The notes: a model not told the origin generated them from the sequence alone. Positions 43,585 to 52,563 are shown, numbered from the stretch's first letter. The stretch is 57,400 bases of DNA from Massilia sp. Root335 (GCF_001425685.1 NZ_LMCY01000022.1:51659-109058), one strand, 5' to 3'. A program made the numbers and translations.

Positions 43585-44379
43585 TCATTGCGCGAGGCGG
43601 AATTCGATGCGGCGGTTGCGCGCGCGTCCCTCGGCGGTGTCGTTGCTGGCGATGGGGCGGTCCGGGCCCTGGCCGCTGGCGGCGAGGTTTTCTTCCGCGA
43701 TGCCGTGCGCGGCCAGGTAGGACCTGACGGTGGCGGCGCGCGCCTGGCTCAGGCTCACGTTGCTGGCCCGCAGGCCGGCGCTGTCCGTGTGGCCGATGAT
43801 CTCGATGCGGCGGCCTTTCAGCTTCAGCATCGCGGCCACCATCTCGTCGAGGATCGCGCGGCCCGTCGGGGTCAGCGTCGCCTTGCCGCTTTCGAATTCG
43901 ACGGTGCGGTTGCCCAGCGTGTTGTCGAGCAGGGCCTGCTCGGCGGCGGACACGCGCAGGCCGTTGTTGACGGTATAGGTCGGGTTCAGGTTGGTGGCGA
44001 CATTGCTGGCGATGCGCTGGCGCAGCGCCTCGTTGGCCACCTCGCCGCGCAGGCTGACGTTGCTGCCGTCGATCTTGAGCTGGCCGCGGCTGATCTGGCG
44101 CAGGTCGGGCGTGATCAGCTTTTGCACATAGCCGTTCCAGTTCGCCGGCGTGGCGACGGGGCCGATGGCGATCTGGTCGACGACGCGCTCGGCCCCGTAG
44201 ACGTCGCGCAGCTTCGCGAGCACGGCGGCCTTCGTCGCCTCGTCCGGCACGGTGCCGCTGGCCAGCACCTGGCCCGGCTGCGGGGTGGCCGGCGCCGGCG
44301 CGGTGTTCCGGGCCGCCGCCGCGCCGGCGCAGCACAGGATGAAAAAGGCGGCGAGGGCGCGCTGGGTGATGATTCGCAT
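43585..44379 (-). CDS. T6SS-linked OmpA-family protein with BON domains
   Basis: 264 residues. A signal peptide (MRIITQRALAAFFILCCAGAAAA), then one or two BON-like segments (about 40-135, LKIDGSNVSLRGEVANEALRQRI) and a C-terminal OmpA peptidoglycan-binding domain (about 155-262; IEIIGHTDSAG and RARNRRIEFRL). It starts 1 nt after the tagF stop. Because TssL here lacks a peptidoglycan-binding extension, this protein may anchor the secretion complex to the cell wall, like TagL-type proteins. That role is inferred from context. Confidence 0.9.
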   Translation of the reverse strand: MRIITQRALAAFFILCCAGAAAARNTAPAPATPQPGQVLASGTVPDEATKAAVLAKLRDVYGAERVVDQIAIGPVATPANWNGYVQKLITPDLRQISRGQLKIDGSNVSLRGEVANEALRQRIASNVATNLNPTYTVNNGLRVSAAEQALLDNTLGNRTVEFESGKATLTPTGRAILDEMVAAMLKLKGRRIEIIGHTDSAGLRASNVSLSQARAATVRSYLAAHGIAEENLAASGQGPDRPIASNDTAEGRARNRRIEFRLAQ

Positions 44380-44380
44380 A

Positions 44381-45367
44381 TCAGGTTCCGATGAATGCCG
44401 CGCCGACGGAATCGAGCGCGGACTTGAGGGACAGGCTGCCCTGGGCCAGGTAGGACGAGAGCTTGCGCACGGCGTAGTCGCCGTCGACCTGGTCCTCGAC
44501 CCATTCGAGGTCCGCGAACGCGATGAGGTGGTCGAGGCCCGCCTGCGGGTCGATGAGGGTGCGCAGCGTCTGCGCCGACGCGCCGGAAAAACCGACGACG
44601 AGCGCGGGCCGGCCTTCCAGCCGGGTGACGAACAGCGCCAGCTCGAAGTCGGCGCGCGCGAGGAACGGGGCGATCACGTGCATCCAGAACGCGGCCACGA
44701 GGTTGCGGTGGATGAGGTCTTCCGGCAGCGGCAGCACGAGGCTTTTCTCGAGCCGGCCGGACCCGCTGTCCAGCACGGGCTGCAGCAGCATGCCCAGCGC
44801 CAGCAGCACCTGGCGCGCCGAGACGCGAAAGCCCGTACGGTCCAGGAGCCCGTCGAGCGCGCCGATGGTCAGCACGTCCAGGAAGTCCTCGAACGCGGCG
44901 TCGTAGGCGCACGCGCGCAGGTCCAGGTCGATCGGCTGGCTGCTCGCGGCGGCAAGCGGCGCGGCCGGATCGCCCGCGTTGCGCACGCCGAGCGTCAGCG
45001 TTTCGAGCCTGCTCCACAGGCGCGTGAACACGAGCGGGGTGGTCGGCAGGAAGGCCGCCGGCTCGGCGATTTCCATCGCACCGGCCATCAGGAACGGGTA
45101 GCGCCGGCTCGATTCGTCGCTGCTGGCGACGATGTGGCCGCCGATCGCGTGGCGCCGGCGCGGGCCGACGAAGGCGAAGTGCAGCGGCGCGGCGGCGTCG
45201 TAGGCGAGCTTCCAGCGCGCGTTGGCGCTCATCAGGTCCATCGCTTCGGACAGCCAGTCGTCCAGCACTTTCAACAAGGCCGGGCTGGCGCTGGCGCGCA
45301 CGAAGTCGCCGCGGCTGGGCAGCTTGCCGAAATAGCCGACGCTGACGGGAGTGAGCTGGCGGCTCAT
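44381..45367 (-). CDS. tagF: T6SS-associated protein TagF
   Basis: A 328-residue TagF-family protein (DUF2094). The N-terminus VGYFGKLPSRGDFVRASAS and block GGHIVASSDESSRRYPFLMAG are diagnostic. In Pseudomonas, TagF represses T6SS firing post-translationally. The start codon overlaps the tssM stop as ATGA, so translation is coupled. The C-terminal half (about 160-328) is a conserved helical region. Confidence 0.93.
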   Translation of the reverse strand: MSRQLTPVSVGYFGKLPSRGDFVRASASPALLKVLDDWLSEAMDLMSANARWKLAYDAAAPLHFAFVGPRRRHAIGGHIVASSDESSRRYPFLMAGAMEIAEPAAFLPTTPLVFTRLWSRLETLTLGVRNAGDPAAPLAAASSQPIDLDLRACAYDAAFEDFLDVLTIGALDGLLDRTGFRVSARQVLLALGMLLQPVLDSGSGRLEKSLVLPLPEDLIHRNLVAAFWMHVIAPFLARADFELALFVTRLEGRPALVVGFSGASAQTLRTLIDPQAGLDHLIAFADLEWVEDQVDGDYAVRKLSSYLAQGSLSLKSALDSVGAAFIGT

Positions 45368-48300
45368 TGCGCGTCTCCCGCCATGGCGGTGCGCAGCGGC
45401 GCGGCCGGCGCGGCCGGCTTGGGCGCGATGATCGTGTCCGGCAGGCGCAGGCGCTTGAATCCCTGGCCCGGCGCGGGCGCCTGGGCCTGGACCGGCGCGG
45501 GCGCGGCCGGCAGGACCTTGAGGTTCGCCGTCACCGTGACGCCGGCATTCTGCCAGCTCATCTCGAACACGCCGCCGTCCTTGCGCTTGCGCTGGGCCGC
45601 GTCGATCATCTTCTTCAGGCCGAAGTGGCCCGGCTCGTCCAGCAGCACGACGTTGCGGCCTTCCGGCGTGACGGCCGTGATCTTCGCGCCCGGCACGCCG
45701 GCCGGATTCGGCCACACCATGTGCACCCAGGGTTGCGGCTGGCCGCGCCAGCGCAGCGCCTGGCCGTCGATCTCCAGCGTGAATTCGGTGGCGCCGGACG
45801 TAGCAAGCGCCTGCAGGTCGAAGCGGGTCTGCGCCTCGCCGCCGCTGGACGCGGCCGCGTTGGCGACGCCGCCGGCGGCCAGCGGCGCGACCCAGCCGGG
45901 GAAGCTCGCGACGACGTTCGGCGCCAGATTCACGCCCATGTCGGCCCACGTGCGCGGGCTGAGCGAATCGCCGCGGCGCACCACCAGCGGGCCCACCGTC
46001 GTCGTGAAGAATTTCGCGATGGCGCCGTCCGGGCCGAAGATCTCGCCGATCTCGGCGTTGCTGGCCTCGGCCTTCGACTCGGTCGCGAACGGGTACTTCA
46101 GCGCCAGGCCGCGGTTGAACGGCTGGACGACCTGGGCGGCCCACACCTTGTTGATCTCGTTTTCGGCCGGCTGCACGATCACGGCGAACGTCTGCATCAG
46201 CGGGCGCACGAGCACGGGACGCAGCGCCTGGCGCTGGGCGTCCGTCATCCCCACCAGCATCTGCTCGTCGACGTAGCGCAGCGCGTCGGCCAGCTCGGAA
46301 CCGCTGCCGTCCAGCGTCTGCTGCATCAGCTGCTTGGCGCCGGGGCCCGGGTCGCCCTGGTTCTTGATCTGGTTGAAGCGGGCGCGCAGCTTCGACAGAT
46401 TGTCGATGTAGCCGCGCATCAGCGACGCGTCCTTGTCGCGTGCCACGACGAGGCGTGCGACGCCCGCGAACTCGCGGCCGACGGGACCAAGGGCTGGCGC
46501 GGCCGCCGCCTGTGTGCCTGGTGCCGGCAGGCTGACGTTCACGATGGCCGGTTTCTGGCGCAGGATCGTCTCGCGGAACCAGCCCGAGAGGCCGTTCTGC
46601 GCGCGCTGCAGGCTGGCGCCGGCCAGGGTCGGGTTGTCCCACGACGTCTGTTCATAGACCGTGGACACGAGCTTGTCGATCGGCGAATTCTGCGGATCGC
46701 CCAGGCGGTTCATGGCGCTGGCGGCGCCGTCGAAGCCGTCCAGGTCCTTCACCGTCACGCCCTGCATGAACTTCTGCCACTCGCGCGCGTACTCCGCCTT
46801 GTACAGGTCGACGAGCGATTTCTGGATCTGTTCCGGGCTGCCTTCCAGCGTGAGGTCGTCGCGCGCGGCCGTCTTCAGGACCCAGTCGGCGCTCTGCAGC
46901 TCGCGGTTGGCCGCGTCGCGGAACGCCTGCTGCACGAAGCCTTCCCAGGCCTGGCGCGTGAAGGCGCCGGAGATGGCATAGCTGCCGAGGACGAGTTCCT
47001 TGTCCTGGTCGCCCACGATGCGCGCCACCGTGATCGACGGATAGCGGGTCGCCGCGCGCGCCTTCACGTCCGCGTACACGCGTTCCCGCGCGGGCATGCC
47101 GCGCACGACGCGGCGCAGGCTGTCGCGGGTCTGGTCGACGAGTGCCAGCCGGGTGTCGATGACGGGCCAGGACGGATCGTTCACCTGCGCGAGGTAGAAC
47201 GAGATCATGCGCTCGGCGCTGCGGATCAGCTGCTCGCGCGGCATCGCGCCGCGGTTCGCTTCCAGCCAGTTGCGCCAGAAGCGCGTGAGCTGGTCGTTCA
47301 GGTGGGCGCTTTCGGCGCGCGATTTATCGCCCAGCATCAGGTAGGTCTTCAGCGCGTTGTAGGCGTCCTCGGTGTCGAGCGGCGACGCGTCCTTGAACTG
47401 CTGCGGCGCGTCGGCCGCCGGAGCGCCGGCCGCCGGAGCGCCGGCCGGCTTGTTCATCGGTTGCAGCTGGGCCGCGTTGCCGTTGACGTCGGCGAGGTAG
47501 GATTCGAGCGATTGCGCGACGGGTTTCAACATCACTTCACGCACGCCGTTGAAGTATTCCTCCTTCAGCTTGCGGTTCAGGAGGTTGCCCTGGTAGAGGC
47601 CGAGGCCGAGCGACAGCGGGCGGTGCTCGGCATAGCGGTCGAGCTGCTCGATGCGGTCCTGCAGGATCTCCAGCGCCTGGAAGCGCGATTGCAGGTCCAT
47701 GCTCTTGCCCTGCACGCGGATGGCCTGGTCGAGGTCGGCCTGGACGTTGGCGACGAGCTGGCGGTTGTTCATGTACGACCAGCTCCAGCCGGCCAGCGCG
47801 AGGCCGGCGAAGGCCGTCGCCGCGAAGAAGGCCGCATAGCGCAGGCGCGTCTTGGCCGGGCTGGCGTACTGCGCGACGAGATCCTTGTCGGCGAAGATCA
47901 CCTTGCGGAACAGGTTGAGGAGGAAGTAACCCTGCTGCTGGTGCTGGTCCTCGTGCGCGGGCGGCTGCAGGCGCAGGTCGAAGCGCTGGGCGACGCGGGC
48001 CGACGACGTCGACACCGTCTCGCCTTCCTGCAGCGCGCTCGTGAAGTAAAAGCCGCGGAACACGGGCTTGAACTGGAACGGGTTGTCCTCGAACAGCGTG
48101 GCGACGAAGGCGTGCAGCGCCGGCTTGATGGACGCGAATTCGAGCGGGAACGTGAACACGCCGGACGGCATGTTCTCGCGCGCCTGCTGCGACATGTTCG
48201 CCAGGCTCAGTTCCTTGAGGCCGTCGTACAGTTCGTCGAAGCGGGCGTCGAACTGGTCGAGCAGGCGCTCGCTCGTCACGTTCTGGTCGTAGGGCAGCGT

Positions 48301-49152
48301 CGCGCCCCACACCTTTTCGCGTTCGGCGCGCTCGCTCTCCTGGAAGAATTCGTTGAAGCCGTCGATCAGGTCGGCCTTGGTGAACACGACGTAGACCGGC
48401 GCGTGCACTTCCAGGCGCTCGGTCAGTTCCTGCACGCGCTGGCGCAGGTTCTTGGCCAGGTTGATCGCGAACTCGGGCCGGTTGCGCGTCAGCTCCGCGA
48501 TGCTGACGGCGATGATGACGCCGTTGATCGGGGCCTTGCGGCGGTGCTTCTTGAGCAGGTCGAGGAAGCCGAACCACTCGGCGCGGTCCTGGTCGACGAC
48601 GGAATAACGGCCCGCCGTGTCGAGCAGGATGCCCTCGGTCGTGAAGAACCAGTCGCAGTTGCGCGTGCCGCCCACGCCCTGCACGACCTTGCTGTCTGCG
48701 AACGGGAACTGCAGGCCGGAGCTGGCGATCGCGGTGCTCTTGCCGGCCGCCGGGTTCCCGATGATCATGTACCACGGCAGTTCGTACAGCGCGGCGCTGC
48801 CCGACAACTGCCCCAGCTTGGAGCCCTTGATCGTCGCGATGGCGTCCAGCAGGCGCTTGCGGATGACTTCCGTTTCCTGGCGCTGCGTCGCGTCGGCGAC
48901 GGGTTGATCGGCTTGCGGGCTGGCCTGCTGTTCGAGCATGGCGCCGATCCGGCCGGCCTTGCGCGCATGGCGCCAGCGGCGCCACAGCCACAGGGCCGCG
49001 CCCACGAGCAGGGCGGCGCCAAGCACGATCCAGGGGAGCGCGGGCGGCCATTGCAGCAGCCGCGCGGCCGCGAACAGCAACGCGGCGAAGGCCGCCCAGC
49101 CGATGACGGTCAGGCTGGTGCGGGCGGTCAGGAAATGCCAGATTTTTTGCAT
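45364..49152 (-). CDS. tssM: T6SS membrane complex protein TssM (IcmF)
   Basis: A 1262-residue TssM. Two N-terminal TM helices (about 15-60), a cytoplasmic NTPase-like domain with an intact Walker A GNPAAGKST (about 132-140), a third TM (about 440-460, FAATAFAGLALAGWSW) and a large periplasmic part ending in the IcmF C-terminal beta domains (VHMVWPNPAGVPGAKITAVTPEG). It spans the inner membrane and forms the TssJLM channel. It is preceded by the TagX-like gene (52 nt) and followed by tagF with ATGA overlap. Length is normal for the family. Confidence 0.96.
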   Translation of the reverse strand: MQKIWHFLTARTSLTVIGWAAFAALLFAAARLLQWPPALPWIVLGAALLVGAALWLWRRWRHARKAGRIGAMLEQQASPQADQPVADATQRQETEVIRKRLLDAIATIKGSKLGQLSGSAALYELPWYMIIGNPAAGKSTAIASSGLQFPFADSKVVQGVGGTRNCDWFFTTEGILLDTAGRYSVVDQDRAEWFGFLDLLKKHRRKAPINGVIIAVSIAELTRNRPEFAINLAKNLRQRVQELTERLEVHAPVYVVFTKADLIDGFNEFFQESERAEREKVWGATLPYDQNVTSERLLDQFDARFDELYDGLKELSLANMSQQARENMPSGVFTFPLEFASIKPALHAFVATLFEDNPFQFKPVFRGFYFTSALQEGETVSTSSARVAQRFDLRLQPPAHEDQHQQQGYFLLNLFRKVIFADKDLVAQYASPAKTRLRYAAFFAATAFAGLALAGWSWSYMNNRQLVANVQADLDQAIRVQGKSMDLQSRFQALEILQDRIEQLDRYAEHRPLSLGLGLYQGNLLNRKLKEEYFNGVREVMLKPVAQSLESYLADVNGNAAQLQPMNKPAGAPAAGAPAADAPQQFKDASPLDTEDAYNALKTYLMLGDKSRAESAHLNDQLTRFWRNWLEANRGAMPREQLIRSAERMISFYLAQVNDPSWPVIDTRLALVDQTRDSLRRVVRGMPARERVYADVKARAATRYPSITVARIVGDQDKELVLGSYAISGAFTRQAWEGFVQQAFRDAANRELQSADWVLKTAARDDLTLEGSPEQIQKSLVDLYKAEYAREWQKFMQGVTVKDLDGFDGAASAMNRLGDPQNSPIDKLVSTVYEQTSWDNPTLAGASLQRAQNGLSGWFRETILRQKPAIVNVSLPAPGTQAAAAPALGPVGREFAGVARLVVARDKDASLMRGYIDNLSKLRARFNQIKNQGDPGPGAKQLMQQTLDGSGSELADALRYVDEQMLVGMTDAQRQALRPVLVRPLMQTFAVIVQPAENEINKVWAAQVVQPFNRGLALKYPFATESKAEASNAEIGEIFGPDGAIAKFFTTTVGPLVVRRGDSLSPRTWADMGVNLAPNVVASFPGWVAPLAAGGVANAAASSGGEAQTRFDLQALATSGATEFTLEIDGQALRWRGQPQPWVHMVWPNPAGVPGAKITAVTPEGRNVVLLDEPGHFGLKKMIDAAQRKRKDGGVFEMSWQNAGVTVTANLKVLPAAPAPVQAQAPAPGQGFKRLRLPDTIIAPKPAAPAAPLRTAMAGDAQ

Positions 49153-49204
49153 GATGACGAGAGAGTGGTTGATGCCGTGGTGCGCGTGGTGCGGGATTGG
49201 TGAG

Positions 49205-50047
49205 TCAGCGTTTCATGACGCCGGGCAGGCGCAGTTCCGTATGCCCGAAATCCATCATCTTCCAGCGGCCGCCCCAGGTCAGGCCGACGGATTCCGCCAC
49301 CTGGCCGTACAACTGGTAGCCGCGCATGGCCCAGGGATCCTTTTCCGAGATCACGAGCCGGCCGTCGCGGACGAACGCGCAGTCGGCGGCGAGCCCGTAC
49401 TGGTGCCAGCTCTGCCACGACCGGGCGTTCGTGACGCCGGGACCCAGCGCGGCCAGCGCATCCTGGCGCGCGGCGCTGCGGTAGCCTTCCAGGATCGCCA
49501 TGTCGTAGCCGTAGCGCTCCTTCATGATCCGGAAGACCGTGAGCAGGCGCTGCGTGTAGTCCGCGTTCAGCATGGCCCAGTCGCGGCTGGCCGAAGCGAG
49601 CAGCGGCCGCTCCTGCGCCACTTCGGCAGTCGCGAACACGAGCGGCGGCAGCGGGGGCGGCGGCACGAGCTGCTCGCCCTGCAGCAGGTCGGCCACCTGC
49701 TCGTTCACGGCGTGCGTCGACGGCTCGTAGCCGCTCAGCACGGGCCGTTCCGCGAGCAGCAGGGCGGCCAGCGGCGGCAGGCAGACGAGGGCGGCGCCGC
49801 ACGCGCAGGCGATCCAGTGGCGCCGCACGAAGCCCGCCAGCCGTCCCGCCGCCGCGCGGCCGTTCGTGCGGACCGCATCGGCGTCGCGCATGCCCTGCTG
49901 CGCCAACGCGCCCGCGCGGCGGCCGAGCCGCACTCCGGCCCCGGCGAGCGCGCTCAGGACGAATTCGCGGCCGGCCGGAAACAGCACCATCCAGCTGACG
50001 GCGCACGCCATGATGAAATAAACGGTTACTGCCAGGACCCACACCAA
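49205..50047 (-). CDS. TagX-like M15 peptidase, membrane-anchored
   Basis: 280 residues. An N-terminal TM helix (about 1-25), a second helix (about 75-98) and a periplasmic VanY/M15-type domain (about 150-278). The metal-binding motif HQYGLAAD gives His215 and Asp222, and His269 in DFGHTEL completes the site. TTG 50047 is preferred, with CGGAGCG about 6 nt upstream; GTG 50044 is the alternative. It is the first gene of the tssM arm. In Acinetobacter the unrelated-locus M15-type endopeptidase TagX trims peptidoglycan so that the T6SS can pass, and this gene is placed to do the same. Confidence 0.88.
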   Translation of the reverse strand: MVWVLAVTVYFIMACAVSWMVLFPAGREFVLSALAGAGVRLGRRAGALAQQGMRDADAVRTNGRAAAGRLAGFVRRHWIACACGAALVCLPPLAALLLAERPVLSGYEPSTHAVNEQVADLLQGEQLVPPPPLPPLVFATAEVAQERPLLASASRDWAMLNADYTQRLLTVFRIMKERYGYDMAILEGYRSAARQDALAALGPGVTNARSWQSWHQYGLAADCAFVRDGRLVISEKDPWAMRGYQLYGQVAESVGLTWGGRWKMMDFGHTELRLPGVMKR

Positions 50048-50246
50048 GGACGCTCCGGATAGTCGGACACATAGTTGTCGTTAAAATATTTCCCGAAAGT
50101 ATAAATCCGGCTATCGACAACCCCGCGCACGATTGAAAAAACGCAAAAACTCACCAAATGTGTTAATCACGCACGATTAAAAGCAAATTCGCGGCACAAT
50201 TGTCTTGATTCTTGTAAAGTAATGCAAACTTTTTTAAGGAGCTAAA
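50048..50246. promoter_or_regulatory. AT-rich divergent T6SS promoter with repeated CGCACGATT element
   Basis: Between tagX-like (-) and the one-TM protein (+). It contains GCGCACGATTGA (50125-50136) and ACGCACGATTAA (50169-50180). The latter is half of an exact 6-6-6 palindrome, TTAATC-ACGCAC-GATTAA (50163-50180). The same element occurs once or twice in the other divergent T6SS region (20850-21166). This is a good candidate binding site for a common T6SS regulator. AAGGAG just upstream of 50247 is the ribosome binding site of the plus-strand gene. Confidence 0.65.
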
Positions 50247-51047
50247 TTGCAACATCAAGGCGATCGCCCGGTCCGAGGCGGCCGGCCCAGTCTGCTTTCG
50301 CCCGACGAGCAGGCTGTCCCGGAACAGAAGGGCATCCTCAGCTCCCTGGACGGCATGCACGGGCAGCACCGTGCCGCGCAGGGGCCGCGGCCACGTTCGC
50401 GCGCGCTGGCGTGGGGCGTTGCCGCCGTCGGGGCGGTCGTCGCGGGCGGTGCGCTGCTCCTGTTCGGCGGCGGCGAGGAAGGCCGCACGCCGGCGGTCGC
50501 CGTGGCGGCGGCGCCGGCCGTGACCAGCGTGGCCGAGGTGCCGCGCGCCGCGCCGGTCACGCCCGTGTCGATGCCTGCGCCCGCCGCGTCGACGGCGGCC
50601 GTGCTGCGCGACGAGCCCGCAGCGCCGGCGGTGCCGGAACCGGCCGCGCCGATGGCCAATCCGCTGGCCGACATGGCGCAGCCGCCCGCGCCGGAACGCC
50701 ACAAGACGCATGCGGCGAAGGCGGAACCCAAGGAAGCGCATGCGAAGGCCGCGCACCGCAAAGCGCACGACGCGGCACGGGACACTGCGCGCGACGGCGG
50801 CAGGGAAAAACGCGCGAAACCGCGCGCGGCGCGCGAGCAGGACAGCGACGTCGTGCTGCTGGCGGCCCTGATGAGCCACATGGAACCGGTGAACCGCAAG
50901 GCCACGCCGGCGCAGCAACTGGAGGCGTGCCGCCGCTACAACGCGGCCGGCGAAGAGCAGTGCCGCGTGCGGGTGTGCGATGCCGTGGGGCGCAGGGAGG
51001 CGGCGTGCAAGCGGGTGCCGGTTGCACGGCCCGGGCCGGAGACCTGA
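50247..51047 (+). CDS. One-TM protein of unknown function in T6SS cluster
   Basis: 266 residues from a TTG start with AAGGAG 5 nt upstream. A cytoplasmic N-terminus (1-51), one TM helix (about 53-75, ALAWGVAAVGAVVAGGALLLF), a long Ala/Pro-rich and then Lys/Arg/His-rich periplasmic stretch (about 80-200), and a compact C-terminal region with four cysteines (ACRRY, EQCRVRVCDA, EAACK). I recognise no family. The layout, an inner-membrane anchor plus a flexible wall-crossing linker and folded end, and the divergent position next to tagX suggest an envelope accessory of the T6SS. Confidence 0.75.
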   Translation: MQHQGDRPVRGGRPSLLSPDEQAVPEQKGILSSLDGMHGQHRAAQGPRPRSRALAWGVAAVGAVVAGGALLLFGGGEEGRTPAVAVAAAPAVTSVAEVPRAAPVTPVSMPAPAASTAAVLRDEPAAPAVPEPAAPMANPLADMAQPPAPERHKTHAAKAEPKEAHAKAAHRKAHDAARDTARDGGREKRAKPRAAREQDSDVVLLAALMSHMEPVNRKATPAQQLEACRRYNAAGEEQCRVRVCDAVGRREAACKRVPVARPGPET

Positions 51048-51141
51048 GCGGAGACCGGAGCGGGGCGGCCGCGAGGGAACGCATCGCCTGATGGCGTCGT
51101 GCATGGCAGCGGCCGCGAGCCGGCCGGACCTGCGCGGCGGC

Positions 51142-51624
51142 TCAAGGGCATTCCCAGAACCAGCACTCCACTGCGTGCCAGTACACGTGGCCACCTTCAC
51201 AGGCGAGGCGATGGAGTTCGTCGTGGCACATCAAGTCGATATGCCCTTGCGGATCGTATGGCCCCCACAGGCCGACGAAGCGGATCACGCCGCGCCGGCC
51301 GCCCACCGACTCGCGCAGGCGGGCCGCGCCGAATTTCTCGGGCTCGCCCCAAATCGCGGCCAGATGGGCGGCCAGCACTTCCTGCTTGATCTCGATCCGC
51401 TCGCCGCGGTACCTTCCGGCTTCGATCTGCAGGAATCCATGCGGCAGGCGGATGCCGGCGCCAATGAGCGCAATGCTCATGCGCACCGCACAGGTGTTGT
51501 GCCAGGCCGGGTCGAATATCTTGTCCGGGTACCCGATCCATCGCCACAGCTCTTCGGCCGGAACGTTGAACGGATCAGGATAGTACGCGCGCAACAACGC
51601 GTAAGGTGGCGGAGTCACGGACAT
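51142..51624 (-). CDS. tae4: T6SS amidase effector Tae4
   Basis: A 160-residue Tae4-family DL-endopeptidase/amidase that cleaves peptidoglycan cross-link stems in the target periplasm. The catalytic Cys45 is in NTCAVRMSIAL and His128 in GHIDLM with Asp130 next to it; IRFVGLWGPYDPQGHIDL is typical. Start is ATG 51624 with a strong GGAGGAG site; the frame upstream overlaps tai4. There is no signal peptide, as expected for a T6SS cargo. The order hcp2, tai4, tae4 implies that the effector travels with this second Hcp. Confidence 0.92.
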   Translation of the reverse strand: MSVTPPPYALLRAYYPDPFNVPAEELWRWIGYPDKIFDPAWHNTCAVRMSIALIGAGIRLPHGFLQIEAGRYRGERIEIKQEVLAAHLAAIWGEPEKFGAARLRESVGGRRGVIRFVGLWGPYDPQGHIDLMCHDELHRLACEGGHVYWHAVECWFWECP

Positions 51625-51638
51625 CGTGTTCTCCTCCA

Positions 51639-52070
51639 TCAGGTGCAGCAGCCGTCGGGCGGACACGGCCAGCGTGCCTGCCACATTTGCACGATCAGCA
51701 CCGCCGCGCGCCCGTCGAGCTTCGCGGCCGGTTGCCGGCGCAGATAGCTCACGGCATCCGCACGCATGGCTTCAGGAGACTGCTTGCGCAGTTTCACGTG
51801 CCGGCGATCGGTGTAGCACCACAGGCCGCTCTCCGTGGCGTCGTACACGCCCTTGAGGTACGCGGCGGCACCGGCATCGTGTCGCTCGAGCTGGCGCATG
51901 AGCTGCGCGCCCGTGAACCACGGCGTTGGTGCGGGAACGCTCTTGGCCGGCGTCCCGGGCATGACAAAGGGATGCTCGTCGTCCTGACCCAGCGCGGCCG
52001 ACGCGGCGTTCGCCGCCAGCATCAGGACGAGTGCGGCGATCGTTCTGCAGATAGTCGGTACGGGCGCCAT
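51639..52070 (-). CDS. tai4: Tae4 immunity protein, Tai4 family
   Basis: 143 residues with a signal peptide (MAPVPTICRTIAALVLMLAANAASA), so periplasmic. The mature part has the Tai4/Rap-type pattern: helical, AAAYLKGVYDATESGLWCY and a C-terminal ARWPCP. It inhibits the peptidoglycan amidase Tae4 in the producing cell. ATG 52070 overlaps the hcp2 stop region (TGACATG), and the stop lies 15 nt before the tae4 start, so the three genes form one operon. Confidence 0.87.
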   Translation of the reverse strand: MAPVPTICRTIAALVLMLAANAASAALGQDDEHPFVMPGTPAKSVPAPTPWFTGAQLMRQLERHDAGAAAYLKGVYDATESGLWCYTDRRHVKLRKQSPEAMRADAVSYLRRQPAAKLDGRAAVLIVQMWQARWPCPPDGCCT

Positions 52071-52071
52071 G

Positions 52072-52563
52072 TCAGGCCACCCGGTTGGTGGCGACATCCC
52101 ATCCGCCGGCAGTGTTACCGCCGGCGCCACCCGCGATCTTTTGCTGTGTGTACTTCCACTTCACCTTGGAGAACTTCAGACCGATGACGTCGACCATCCC
52201 GATGCCGGCGGCCACCGACTGTGCGACGTCGGCGATGACGACATTGTCCAGTTCGACCTCATAATACTTGACGCGCGCGCCTTGGCCATCTGCCCGGAAG
52301 AACTCGAATTTCGCCTTCGGTATGGTCTTGCCCATTGCGCAGTGCTGGGCAAGGATGGGCGACGCAAGGTCGGAGAGCTTCGTCAGTGCAACGTCCGACA
52401 GCTCCGCGCGTTCCGCTGTGTGTCCGCCTGCCGTCGACGACGTCGCACTCCTGGGCTGGTGGAGTTTCCAGTTGACCGAAGAGCATTCGATCCAGCCCGG
52501 ATGCTGGCTGTCGGCCGACTCTCCCTTGATGCCGTCGAGCTGCAGATAAACGTCGATTGCCAT
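52072..52563 (-). CDS. hcp: Second Hcp (effector-linked)
   Basis: A 163-residue Hcp with the same layout as the hcp at 23855 (AIDVYLQLDGIKGES, GGHTAERAEL, VKWKYTQQKIAGGAGGNTAGGWD) but clearly diverged. The start ATG 52563 has AGGAGG 6 nt upstream; the frame is open 9 more codons. It heads the Tai4-Tae4 operon, so it probably carries Tae4 inside the ring. It is divergent from the P450 gene across about 210 nt. Confidence 0.94.
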   Translation of the reverse strand: MAIDVYLQLDGIKGESADSQHPGWIECSSVNWKLHQPRSATSSTAGGHTAERAELSDVALTKLSDLASPILAQHCAMGKTIPKAKFEFFRADGQGARVKYYEVELDNVVIADVAQSVAAGIGMVDVIGLKFSKVKWKYTQQKIAGGAGGNTAGGWDVATNRVA

